The position numbers were made by a program, and so were the translations under genes. Under the pieces are notes generated by a model, which saw nothing but the letters and a program-made list of their open reading frames with translations, was not told the origin of the DNA and did no database searches. 64,000 nucleotides of DNA. It comes from Ampelocalamus luodianensis (taxonomy: Eukaryota; Streptophyta; Magnoliopsida; Poales; Poaceae). Shown here in pieces: positions 22,609-34,036 of this stretch (its first letter is position 1; each line of letters starts with the position of its first letter). Location of the stretch: NCBI GenBank assembly GCA_036346255.1, contig CM070632.1, forward strand, positions 26,624,657 to 26,688,656, in the 5' to 3' direction.

Positions 22609-24616
22609 TGTAATACCCTGAACGTTGTTTCGGCTTCGGATTTAAATTAATCGCAGAGTCACCCGGTTTTTCGGTAAAGCGCAGGAAGGAAAGAAATATA
22701 TATTATTTTTTTTTGGATTTAGCTAAAGTGAAAGAAATATAGAAAAGAATGTATTCTTTTTTTTATTTAAATAAATCCTTTTCTGGACGGGCCGGAGGGT
22801 GGGCCTGCCACCTTAGGCCGGAGGCCCAAGGGGTGGCCAAACCCACCCCTCCAACCCTAGTCGCCCACCTCTTTTCCTCCCCTATTTCAAGAGCCCCTCC
22901 TTCCCTTTCCCTTTCCCAGCCGCCACCCTCCCCGTTCCCCATGGGTGCTGCCATTGGTGCAAAGGAGAAGAAGGAGAAGAAGGAGAAGGAGAAGAGAAGG
23001 AAGGGAAGGAAGAGAGGAAGAGGAGAAGAAAAAGAGGGTGATCCCCAAGGTTAGGTAATTTCCCCTCACCCCAATCCTCTGTTTTATGCTGTATTTAGGT
23101 TCTTGGTCCAAGTTTTGTGGGGATTAGCATTTTAGAAACCCCGATTAGAGAATCCTGCTGTCTGCCTGTAGATTGATTCGCGCAGTGCTGCTGTTCGTGC
23201 AGTTTAGAACCCTAATACGATTTTTCCCGAGGGTCTCCCCAAAAGGAAAAACGTATAGGACGACGATACGCATCTACTGTATTGTTTTCAGATTTATTGG
23301 CCGCGTAATTTAGTCGTACCAGGATCTGGAATCTCGTTGTCCATCAGGGTTGCAGACAGGGACAGACCGCTGTTCAGATGGGAATTAGGGATAGTAGATG
23401 AATTCTATATTTTTGGCCACCATTGAGAAAGTTGTAGGGAATTTAGTAAGCTAGATTTTGTATAAAAATCAGAATTTTTAGAGCCATACTCTGTTGTTGG
23501 GAAGCTTTTGAACCTGACTGTCCTGACCGACAAAACAGGGATGTTCTCTGTTTTGAGCATTTAGTTACACCATGCTAAGAACAAAATAAAAATATATGAT
23601 CTACATGAAAAGTGTAGGTATTTAAGTGAGGAATCCAGATATATATCTTTTGCTGTGATTAGTCTTATATTTTTAAAGATAGGAAAATGTTAAGCAACGC
23701 CGCTGCAGTGGGGATATTGTAGAATCGTTAAGCGGGAAAGGATGTTGTGGGATTTCGGGGCTTAGCGACACCTTTGCTTCTTAAGAATCATTTTTGATTG
23801 CTGTTGTATGGTGCTGAGGTGTACTTTTGAACAGGTGGTTTTGCTCCTGATCGTACGTGATTGCGTCGCTTCGCCGGTAGAGGCAAGTAAATGTAGCGGT
23901 TGTGCTACGGTTTAACCCGTTACTCTTAGTACTTGCACTATGTATGATTGACGTAATGTTAAATGATATGCCATGGTTACATGTTTTCTAAGTAAGAATG
24001 TGGTAGCAAGATATTAATCAATTGCTATGTTTGGATGAGTTTGGGTAGTATTGTGGTAATTTGCTTAATGAGCCAAATGCGGAATATGAAAATAAACTCA
24101 ATGTGGACATGTTGATAATTCCTTGTGGTTACATTCATGATGATCATGTTGTGGTCTATGTGGTAGAACTCCCTTTAGATCGACTGATTTTGATCTTGGT
24201 GAATCGAGTGGGGGTTATGTGGTAATGGTCTTATGACACAATGGTATTGTGCTTAATGAGACACATGTGGATTATGAGGAAGTATTCATGATGAGTATGT
24301 TGTTGACCTTCGTGGTTAAATTCTTGTGGTTTATGTTAATCATATCATTCATAACATGTCATAACATTTGCATTGTGGATGTCGCCGCTTATAGCCGCGA
24401 CCGTACCGCTACAACATTGTGCATTGTCGTAGCACGATGCACACTTTTACCTTATTGGGTAAAGGTGCAGTGGAGCATAGCATGCATATGCATTACATTG
24501 TGGAAAGATCATTTGCATACTTATGCAATATATTGAGGTGAAGTTATTTTGCAAACAAACGCAACTTCATAGTTGCAATGTGGAAATTGACTCATGAGAG
24601 TCTCTTGTGGTATGAG

Positions 24617-27089
24617 TGTAATACCCCAAATTTCAATTTAGCGAGAATCTTGTTCGGGAGAGCAAATTTAATTGAAAGTCAGGGTTTTTTTTTGGAAAAA
24701 TTGAGGACTTGGGCCTCCGGCCCAGGCCAAGGCCACCTTGGCCGGCCTTGTGTGGGCTAAGGAGGAGGGGAGGCGCCCTAAAGCCCAGCCCAAGCCGCCC
24801 CTTTACCCCCCCTCTCAAACCCTAGCCCCACCATCCCTTTTCTTTCCTCCTTGGCCGAAATTTCTTCCCCTCCCCCTTCTTGGCCGCCCCTCCTCTCCCC
24901 TCATCTTCCTTTGGTGCTGATCCTCCCTCCATGGTGGCTGCCCCTGCTGTGGTGCCTCCACATCTCGCCCACGGAGTGTTCCCGTTGCCGGTCTTCGCGA
25001 GGAAACAAGAAGGGACAGCAGGTTGTTCGGCCAAAGGAGGTGAGAAGGAGGGAGATCATTTTCTCCGAGGGTCTTCTGCCTACTTCCTGGTTGCTGCAAA
25101 GGTATCGGATGCCGACCCTCGTCTTTTGATTAGTGGTAGAGGCGATTTGATGCATTTTTGGTTAGAACGTATTACTGCGAGCAGAATTCGTTTCTGACCA
25201 GAATGTTGCGTGGACTGTTTCGTGACTTTAGAAGCCGAATCAGGAGTTTGGGTCTCCTGGAGAGTTGTAGGTCTTGTTCTTAGCTTTCGGTGTCCGCCAA
25301 GATCACCTCATTCCGACTTTCGAGTCAAAAGTTACGATAGATTTACTATCTGCTGTCCAGAATCCTGACGAGAATTAGCAGTCTCTGTATAGGTTGATTT
25401 ATGGCCTAGTTAGAGGGTGATTCAGAGGTCTTGCCCATAACAAATTTTGAAGGTGATATCACTAGCTTTCAGGATTGATAAAGAACACTTCATTTGGAGT
25501 TATAGATCAAAAGTTATGCACTTTTCATTGTGACTGTCCAGATTGTATGTCAGTCTGTCCAGATTGTATGTCAGTTTCTATCTTTAGTTTTGACCCGTGT
25601 GCCACTTTTTGTTAAAGGCAAAATTTGAATGTCGTGCCAACTAGGTTATTGTAGATAATTTCATAACCTTTTCATATTGTTAAAGAACGCTCAATTCGGA
25701 GTTGTAGATTAAAAGTTATGGTTGTTTTAGTATTGCTGTCCTGTTTGTTCAGACAGAAGCTGTGCTGCTGTTTTGTTTTCTTTATTAGAGAAGTTTATTG
25801 GCCGAATTGGGAAAATCTTATCAACTTGAATGTTATAGATATGTTCGTTAAGATGAGGTAGGATCTGGACTCATCTCATTTCGAGTCCCACGTCATTAAC
25901 TACTGTCATTTTCGTGCTGCTGTCCCGACACGTTTTTGGGTTGCAGCCTGTTTTTTCAGATTAGGTTTTATGGCGATTCCTTGGGAGTTCAAGGGGGGTA
26001 TTGTAGACTATTAATTCGGGTTGGATTCTATGTTGTTCTTATTTCGTTATTTAATTGTTTAGGCCACGAGGCTACGGGTTTGGGAGCGCCATCGTTGCAC
26101 GCTAACGTGCCGCAACGCGAAGGCAAGTACTTTGTTGCTTTTGAGTCTTTGTGATTGTGAATGTTTTCATGAATATAGTGTGACATATTGTGTTACCCGA
26201 GATGCGGAATTGGTTATGTTCTTTCATTATGTGGAGTATATCTTGAGAGATGGTATTATCACTGTTCATGTTCATATCATGCATCCTTTTATACATGTTA
26301 TGTCCACGTGAGTGGATTGTAAGTCCCACCATTCCAATGTGGGCAAATTTGGACATTGTCATGTCCGCCCACGGAGTGGATTGAAAGACCCATCAATTCA
26401 AGTATGGGCACGTAAGACCCATCAATTCCAGTATGGGCAGCTTTGGACACCTATATGAAACGTTCTTCATATAGGACTTGGATCCCGCACTTTTGTTAAG
26501 GTGCGGGCTTAAGTGAACACCGACGGTGTGTCACTCACTATACCAGTATATGCATGTGTGCAGTCCATCCTTGATTACATTCATTCATTTCATGTTTTCA
26601 TAAGTGTTCACTCGATGCAAGGTTCGCATTCTTAAATGGTGATGTCTGTTTGTATATGTGTTCTTTTCTTTCATTGTACTTGCTGAGTCATGGACTCACT
26701 CTTGCGTTGTTTGTTTATTTTAGGTAACCCCGATGTTGGCTCACTTGGGAGGAGTAGACACGCACTACTCGCTCACATCATCCTATTCATATTCAAGATT
26801 AAATTTAGTTCTAACTTACATTCGTTAATGATGAACTGTAATAATTAAATTATAATTGGTGAAGGAAGGATACCTTCTCCACATGGATGTTGATTTATTC
26901 TGCGTGTGAACCTTCTTTATTGATGATCGATTAAATAACTTAGAAGGTGAAGGAAGGATACCTTCACCATGTCCTGTTTAATTTAATGCTGTCTTTAGTT
27001 GAAATACTTAGTTCAAATTCTTCTGCATTATGGATGTATGTTAGATGTTTTAGGTGACATCTTGGCTTCCGAATAGCCAGGGTGTTACA
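24617..27089 (+). repeat. 5' LTR of inner retrotransposon
   Basis: This 2.47-kb LTR is repeated at 31575-34036. It contains a GC-rich leader (24737-25200) with a small ORF (MVAAPAVVPPHLAHGVF...) kept in both LTRs. It also contains a diverse tandem of 'GTCCAGATTGTATGTCAGT' near 25545-25575. Confidence 0.92.
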
Positions 27090-27091
27090 GT

Positions 27092-27103
27092 TGGTATCAG
27101 AGC
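27092..27103 (+). promoter_or_regulatory. Primer-binding site (tRNA-Met)
   Basis: TGGTATCAGAGC is a perfect match to the common plant retrotransposon site complementary to initiator tRNA-Met. Confidence 0.9.
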
Positions 27104-30100
27104 GGGCTTTAGGTCCGTGGTTAATAGAAAAAAAAATATTAAATTGACATACTGTGCACAGTAGGTGGGGTTGGGAATTACATTGCTTTCGCATTATCTG
27201 TTGTTATGTTTCATTTTGTTGAGCAATTGTTGAATTGCTTCTGTACTATCATCCTTGTTGGTAATATATGATCTGCTATGATATTCAATATCTATAAACT
27301 AATAATATGATTGTCATGAGATGATCCTATATATTCATAGTTGAGTATTTTGGTGAAGCGTGTTGTTATTGGATGATAAGAAGTGCAGGTCGTGGTTGTT
27401 ACTCTGGGATTCACCAGGTTACACCACTGTTCGCAGTACGTGGTTAGAGGAGTAGTTACCCCGAGTATCATCGTTTCAAGTACTAAGTATGAGTTACTTT
27501 AGAAAGTTGTTCTCTTCTTTCATTTCTGAATTTGGCAATTCTTGTCCTGTGGTGGTTGATGAATTTCTCCGGGGTTTGTGGTCCATGATAGTTATGGTTT
27601 TCCATAGATCCCTCTTGGTTCTCTGAAACAATTATTGCTTTTTGACTGTTGAGTTGCTTTTACTACTTATGATCGTTGTCAATTGGCAAGATTGATGTTT
27701 TCTTGGTTGCTCCTTCTTTCTCATTGAAAAAGAATGACTCATTTACTCGTTTGATAGCTTGGTTAGTGAGAGTTTCCTGTTGTAAGTTTGTTTGCACGGA
27801 AAGCTTTGGCTTTATGCGTTTCTTTTGGATTACTTGAGCGTTGAGGTTTGAAGTCTCTCTTTTCTCTGCAGAAGGTGTTAGAATCCTTTTGTGATGTCTT
27901 GTCATGCTTAAAATGAGAAGTTATAACTAAGCGAATAGATTGTTACGATATGAGTTATCAAGTTGGGTTATTAGCATGGTGCAAATCGGTTATTCTTAAC
28001 TACCATCCATGAGAGTGAAATTGATTAAATTGAAATATCCTTGTATTTGATTCATGGTGTATGTTAAATAAAGACTGCCCATATCCATTCGAACCTATAG
28101 ATCTTACATAAGAGCTAGATTTATCTACTTCCTAGTATGTTAAAATTGTTGAAACTTGTATGAAGGACCAGATGGGTGCTGGTGTATCGATTCATGAAAC
28201 CTTGTTTATAAAAAATTATGTTAGTGAATCTTTAATCATGTTTTGAAATGATTTACGAACAAAGGTGAAATATGAATCTATGTTTACATATGGTTATGTG
28301 GTTGCAAATGGAATTAGTCTTGTATGTACACACATGATAAATACCATCATCGATTGTTAATGAGCTGAAGAAGGTGCTAAGCAACACCAATAGTTGAGTA
28401 GATTAATTTCGTAAGTAGTCTTTGCTATCGTGCCTTGTGATATTGATATTGCTTAGCATAATCTTGTTATAATAAATTTGTTTCAACCTTGTGGTTGTAT
28501 TCCCTTTGGGAAGTTTTAGGATGGAGTAATAAAGTTTGATGATTCTCAGTACTAGTGTATGTTGTCGATGTTATTAAATCGTCAAAATTGTGAGAATGAG
28601 GTTAATTCTCGTAGTAATTTGATCACCTATGGTGATATTCTCTAAATGATCAGATTTCAAGTTTTATGTTCATGATCTTTTGAGGTTCAGGCTTTTATGT
28701 GGTAAATGAAGCTTATCGAGTAACGTTATGTTGCAAAGTTATAATGGTTCTTGATGATGCAAGTGCTTGATTTTGAATACTTATTTGTTCTTATCTGTTA
28801 AGGTTCGATATTCTATTCTTGTGAGGCTTATGCGTTCAACCGTGGACTCCACTTATGTTCTGTGAGTTCATTGCTTAATTGGTTTCTTCTCTTGGTCCCA
28901 TGTTCGGTCAGAGTGGTGGATGAGTTTTCTAGTTGGTGAAAATCGTTTCCATTTGTCTCTTCTTTTGAGAAAGAATCAATTCATTCTTTTCACGTGGGTC
29001 TTTTGAAGTGTTTTCTAATTGTTGTTGTGAAATTGATGTTAATACCCATAGTAATTTGATCGCCTTTGGTGATATCGTTCGAATGAGAATAATTCAAGTT
29101 TAGCTTTCGTGATATTTTCTTTGAGCCCATGAATCATCCAGTAGCTGAAATTATTTTAAATAAATTAAGGTATTGGATTGTCTGTTGCTTCTTAAGAGAT
29201 TTGTGTGATTTAATTTTAAAGGCTCTTTGTCCGAGTTGGCAACGTGAGGTTGCAATCAAAGAACTTATGTTGGTTCCTTTAAGAGGAGAATAATCTACTT
29301 GCGTTTGTGAAATCAGAATCGAAATGTTTGAGTTTGGTGGTGAGATTATTTGGATCTCATGTTTCTTGTGTAGCTGAACTATTCTGAACAAATATGACGT
29401 ATTGAAGAATTTCATTGGTTCTTAATTAGTCCTTGTGGTTTGGACTAAAGATCTTATCTTGTACGTTGTGGCAAAGCGATGTTAGTCAAAGAATTAATTT
29501 CGGTGTTAAGGGAAAGAGTGCAGAGGAATATTTGAGAATTTGAGTCAAGTTTTGTAACTTGTAGTTATTCGAATTGTTCATAAACTTTTACTCTTTTCAC
29601 TCAAGAGTTGTCGAGTTTCAATCGCAATGTCATTTTTCTTATTAGTGGTTATTTGCTATTCCCTTTTCGAGGATGCGTGCCTCATTGTGAACTCAACTTT
29701 TGTTTTTCCGGATCTCTATTACAGATTATTTCTTTTGGTTTTGTGCTCACTGTGAGCAAGAACATTTTCTGTGTGGTGAAACTTGTTCTTATTCGCCTCT
29801 TTCTTTTGAGAAAGGATCAACCGCTTTGTGTCAGAAAGTTTTACAACTCGTAAGTTGTTGTTTGTTTGGTGGTGGTTAAGTGATTGTAGGGGTGAGTTTT
29901 GCTACCCGGCTATTGGAGTAGTAATAGAAGATGAGTTGGTTTTGACTCGAATCTCTTGGAGGAAGTTGATTCGGATGGAATGTTTGGTTTCGAGGTAAAA
30001 TCGTATATTGTTCGACTAAGTAGGACCTATGGTATAGTGTAGTTCCAGAACCTTGATTCATGTTGAAATGTTGGGGATTATCAAATGTATGGAAATCGTA

Positions 30101-31561
30101 ATCAATTTTATACAGTAACACTATTGAAAGTATCGCTATGTGGTATGAGTGATTCCTGATGATGTCAATGAGTGAGTATGTCGGAATTGTGGGGATCATA
30201 GAGATTTAATCCGATGATTTCACTATTTGTTATAAGAGGAATTCGTTGTAGAGGTCTCGGAGGTTAAATTTGGGTTTTCCGTTTTCATGCTAAACTTTTG
30301 GTCACCCAAAGATTGGTGTGTAGAGGAGATAGAAAACTGGAGTACTCTGAGTAGTGGAATGATTGTCGATAGAACCCTTTTGATGTAGTTCATGAGCGGG
30401 TGTACTGAAAATTCTGATGTGATATTCTTGAAAGTTGGAGGTGATGAGATTGCATGGGTTTTTGAGGGGCTTTGGTGCCTTCTATCAAATTAATGTCATC
30501 AGTTGAAGGAGTGGTCCAGAGTGTTTAGTGGAATCAATAGAGTCTCTCCACAAAGGTGTGGATGATGTATTTCGGTTTAAGCCTAATTTGAGGATGTTAA
30601 ATTAGGAGGTTTGAGCCCTGTGGTATGCGATGAATTCAATTCCAATGTCCGAGAGAAATTTTATTCCTAAAAGAGGAATTGAGAAAAGGATGTTACCTTG
30701 GGTATTGAAGCGTTTTCTTGTTACTCATTTGAGCTTTATGTTGTTGGATCGTGTCTTCGCATTGTGAGTTGGTGTTGTGTTGGCATGTTTGCTTCTTTCC
30801 AATTCAGCAAAACAAAAGAAGTTTTTGGTTTGAGCGTTCAAGTGATCTCCCTTTGGCTTTCGTGGACGTTTATTCGCAATTTGCCACTTGGAAAGTGGAA
30901 AGGTTTTCTTGATGAAATTCGATTTACGGATTTTACTCTTGAAGACTCGATTGGTAACGTATAGTTGTGATGTGAATTTTTCTTATTCAGATGTGTTTTG
31001 CCGGTAAAAGAGTTTGCTTAAAAAGAATTCGATTGTATGTTTCCGGTTAAAAGAGGGTGATCCTTGTTCGGTGAAGAGTTCAATGGAGAGGTGGAACAAG
31101 AGTTCCGTGCTCTATGTGCTTGTTGTGTGGTTCGACCTCAAGGGGAAGGTTAACCCCAGGTTCATTGGGTTGTTTTCGATAGCTGTCGTTTCGCTAAGAC
31201 CGTCTCGGATTCCTACGCGTTGTACTCACTTTTGGTTTCATTTGGTGTGGAGTGAGTACCTGAGAGATCCGGAGTTTGTTATTCGTTAACAACGTTGACC
31301 ATCGAGTAAGATCTTACCTTCGAGTCTTGTCCGATGAGTGTACCTGAAGATGTAGGGTTGAGTGTTAGGACTTTCGTCTTTTCACGTCTTTGTGTTGTGG
31401 TTCTCAGTCTGAGAGAGAGGTGACTTGAGAGTTGGATTTTCGCTTGGGGTGAGCGTTAACCGGTTTTGGTCGCAACGGGTATCTATTTACCGTTGTTAGT
31501 TCTTAGTCATGGTTGTTCTTTCGCGTAGAGCTGTGTGAGGATTCGAGGTCGAATCCTATTT
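27104..31561. other. Interior of inner retrotransposon, no recognisable gene
   Basis: This is 4.5 kb of T-rich sequence. ORFs are short and none shows retroviral-type motifs. Its style and composition resemble the interior of the outer element (18984-22356). Confidence 0.65.
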
Positions 31562-31574
31562 AAGGGGGGTAGAA
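31562..31574 (+). promoter_or_regulatory. Polypurine tract of inner element
   Basis: AAGGGGGGTAGAA directly precedes the 3' LTR. Upstream 'GATTCGAGGTCGAATCC' matches the conserved pre-PPT context of the outer element. Confidence 0.8.
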
Positions 31575-34036
31575 TGTAATACCCCAAATTTCAATTTAGC
31601 GAGAATCTTGTTCGGGAGAGAAAATTTAATTGAAAGTCAGGGTTTTTTTTTTGGGAAAATTGAGGACTTGGGCCTCCGCCTGTGCCAAGGCCACCTTGGC
31701 CGGCCTTGTGTGGCTAAGGAGGAGGAGGCGCCTAAAGCCCAGCCCAAGCCGCCTTTACCCCCTCTCAAACCCTAGCCCCACCATCCCTTTTCTTTCCTCC
31801 TTGGCGAAATTTCTTCCTCCCCTTCTTGGCCCCTCCTCTCCCCTCATCTTCCTTTGGTGCTGATCCTCCTCCATGGTGGCTGCCCCTGCTGTGGTGCCTC
31901 CACATCTCGCCCACGGAGTGTTCCCGTTGCCGGTCTTCGCGAGGAAACAAGAAGGGACAGCAGGTTGTTCGGCCAAAGGAGGTGAGAAGGAGGGAGATCA
32001 TTTTCTCCGAGGGTCTTCTGCCTACTTCCTGGTTGCCGCAAAGGTATCGGATGCCGACCCTCGTCTTTTGATTAGTGGTAGAGGCGATTTGATGCATTTT
32101 TGGTTAGAACGTATTACTGCGAGCAGAATTCGTTTCTGACCAGAATGTTGCGTGGACTGTTTCGTGACTTTAGAAGCCTAATCTGGAGTTTGGGTCTCCT
32201 GGAGAGTTGTAGGTCTTGTTCTTAGCTTTCGGTGGCCGCCAAGATCACCTCATTCCGACTTTCGAGTCAAAAGTTACGATAGATTTACTATCTGCTGTCC
32301 AGAATCCTGACGAGAATTAGCAGTCTCTGTATAGGTTGATTTATGGCCTAGTTAGAGGGTGATTCAGAGGTCTTGCCCATAACAAATTTTGAAGGTGATA
32401 TCACTAGCTTTCAGGATTGATAAAGAACACTTCATTTGGAGTTATAGATCAAAAGTTATGCACTTTTCATTGTGACTGTCCAGATTGTATGTCAGTCTGT
32501 CCAGATTGTATGTCAGTTTCTATCTTTAGTTTTGACCCGTGTGCCACTTTTTGTTAAAGGAAAAATTTGAATATCGTGCCAACTAGGTTATTGTAGATAA
32601 TTTCATAACCTTTTCATATTGTTAAAGAACTCTCAATTCGGAGTTGTAGATTAAAAGTTATGGTTGTTTTAGTATTGCTGTCCTGTTTGTTCAGACAGAA
32701 GCTGTGCTGCTGTTTTGTTTTCTTTATTAGAGAAGTTTATTGGCCGAATTGGGAAATCTTATCAACTTGAATGTTATAGATATGTTCGTTAAGATGAGGT
32801 AGGATCTGGACTCATCTCATTTCGAGTCCCACGTCATTAACTACTGTCATTTTCGTGCTGCTGTCCCGACACGTTTTTGGGTTGCAGCCTGTTTTTTCAG
32901 ATTAGGTTTTATGGCGATTCCTTGGGAGTTCAAGGGGGGTATTGTAGACTATTAATTCGGGTTGGATTCTATGTTGTTCTTATTTCGGTTATTTAATTGT
33001 TTAGGCCACGAGGCTACGGGTTTGGGAGCGCCATCGTTGCGCTAACGCGCCGCAACGCGAAGGCAAGTACTTTGTTGCTTTTGAGTCCGTGTGATTGTGA
33101 ATGTTTTCATGAATGTAGTGTGACATATTGTGTTACCCGAGATGCGGAATTGGTTATGTTCTTTCATTATGTGGAGTATATCTTGAGAGATGGTATTATC
33201 ACTGTTCATGTTCATATCATGCATCCTTTTATACATGTTATGTCCACGGGAGTGGATTGTAAGTCCCACCATTCCAATGTGGGCAAATTTGGACATTGTC
33301 ATGTCCCGTCCACGGAGTGGATTGAAAGACCCATCAATTCCAAGTATGGGCACGTAAGACCCATCAATTCCAGTATGGGCAGCTTTGGACACCTATATGA
33401 AACGTTCTTCATATAGGACTTGGATCCCGCACTTTTGTTAAGGTACGGGCTTAAGTGAACACCGACGGTGTGTCACTCACTATACTGAGATATGCATGTG
33501 TGCAGTCCATCCTTGATTACATTCATTCATTTCATGTTTTCATAAGTGTTCACTCGATGCAAGGTTCGCATTCTTAAATGGTGATGTCCTGTTTGTATAT
33601 GTGTTCTTTTTCTTTCATCTGTACTTTTGAGTCATGGACTCACTCTTGCGTTGTTTGTTTATTTTAGGTAACCCCGATGTTGGCTCACTTGGGAGGAGTA
33701 GACACGCACTACTCGCTCACATCATCCTATTCATATTCAAGATTAAATTTAGTTCTAACTTACATTCGTTAACGATGAACTGTAATAATTAAATTATAAT
33801 TGGTGAAGGAAGGATACCTTCTCCACATGGATGTTGATTTATTACTGCGTGTGAACCTTCTTTATTGATGATCAGTATTAAATAACTTAGAAGGTGAAGG
33901 AAGGATACCTTCACCATGTCCTGTTTAATTTAATGCTGTCTTTAGTTGAAATACTTAGTTCAAATTCTTCTGCATTATGGATGTATGTTAGATGTTTTAG
34001 GTGACATCTTGGCTTCCGAATAGCCAGGGTGTTACA
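31575..34036 (+). repeat. 3' LTR of inner retrotransposon
   Basis: Copy of 24617-27089 with a few substitutions and a number of one- to three-base length differences, mostly in G or C runs of the GC-rich leader. Confidence 0.92.

Larger units (their letters stand above)
24617..34036 (+). mobile_element. Inner long-LTR retrotransposon (non-coding, related to outer element)
   Basis: LTRs start TGTAATACCCCAAATTTC and end GGGTGTTACA. The target duplication ATGAG is at 24612-24616 and 34037-34041. The intact 5' LTR of the outer element (near 18151-18170) shows the empty site. A complete tRNA-Met site (27092-27103) and polypurine tract (31562-31574) are present. The 4.5-kb interior has no recognisable gag or pol, so it is also of LARD type. 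Confidence 0.93.

Noticed and set aside
27092..27103. Possible tRNA gene
   Set aside because: Only the 12-base primer site complementary to tRNA-Met is present; no tRNA fold or A/B boxes around it.
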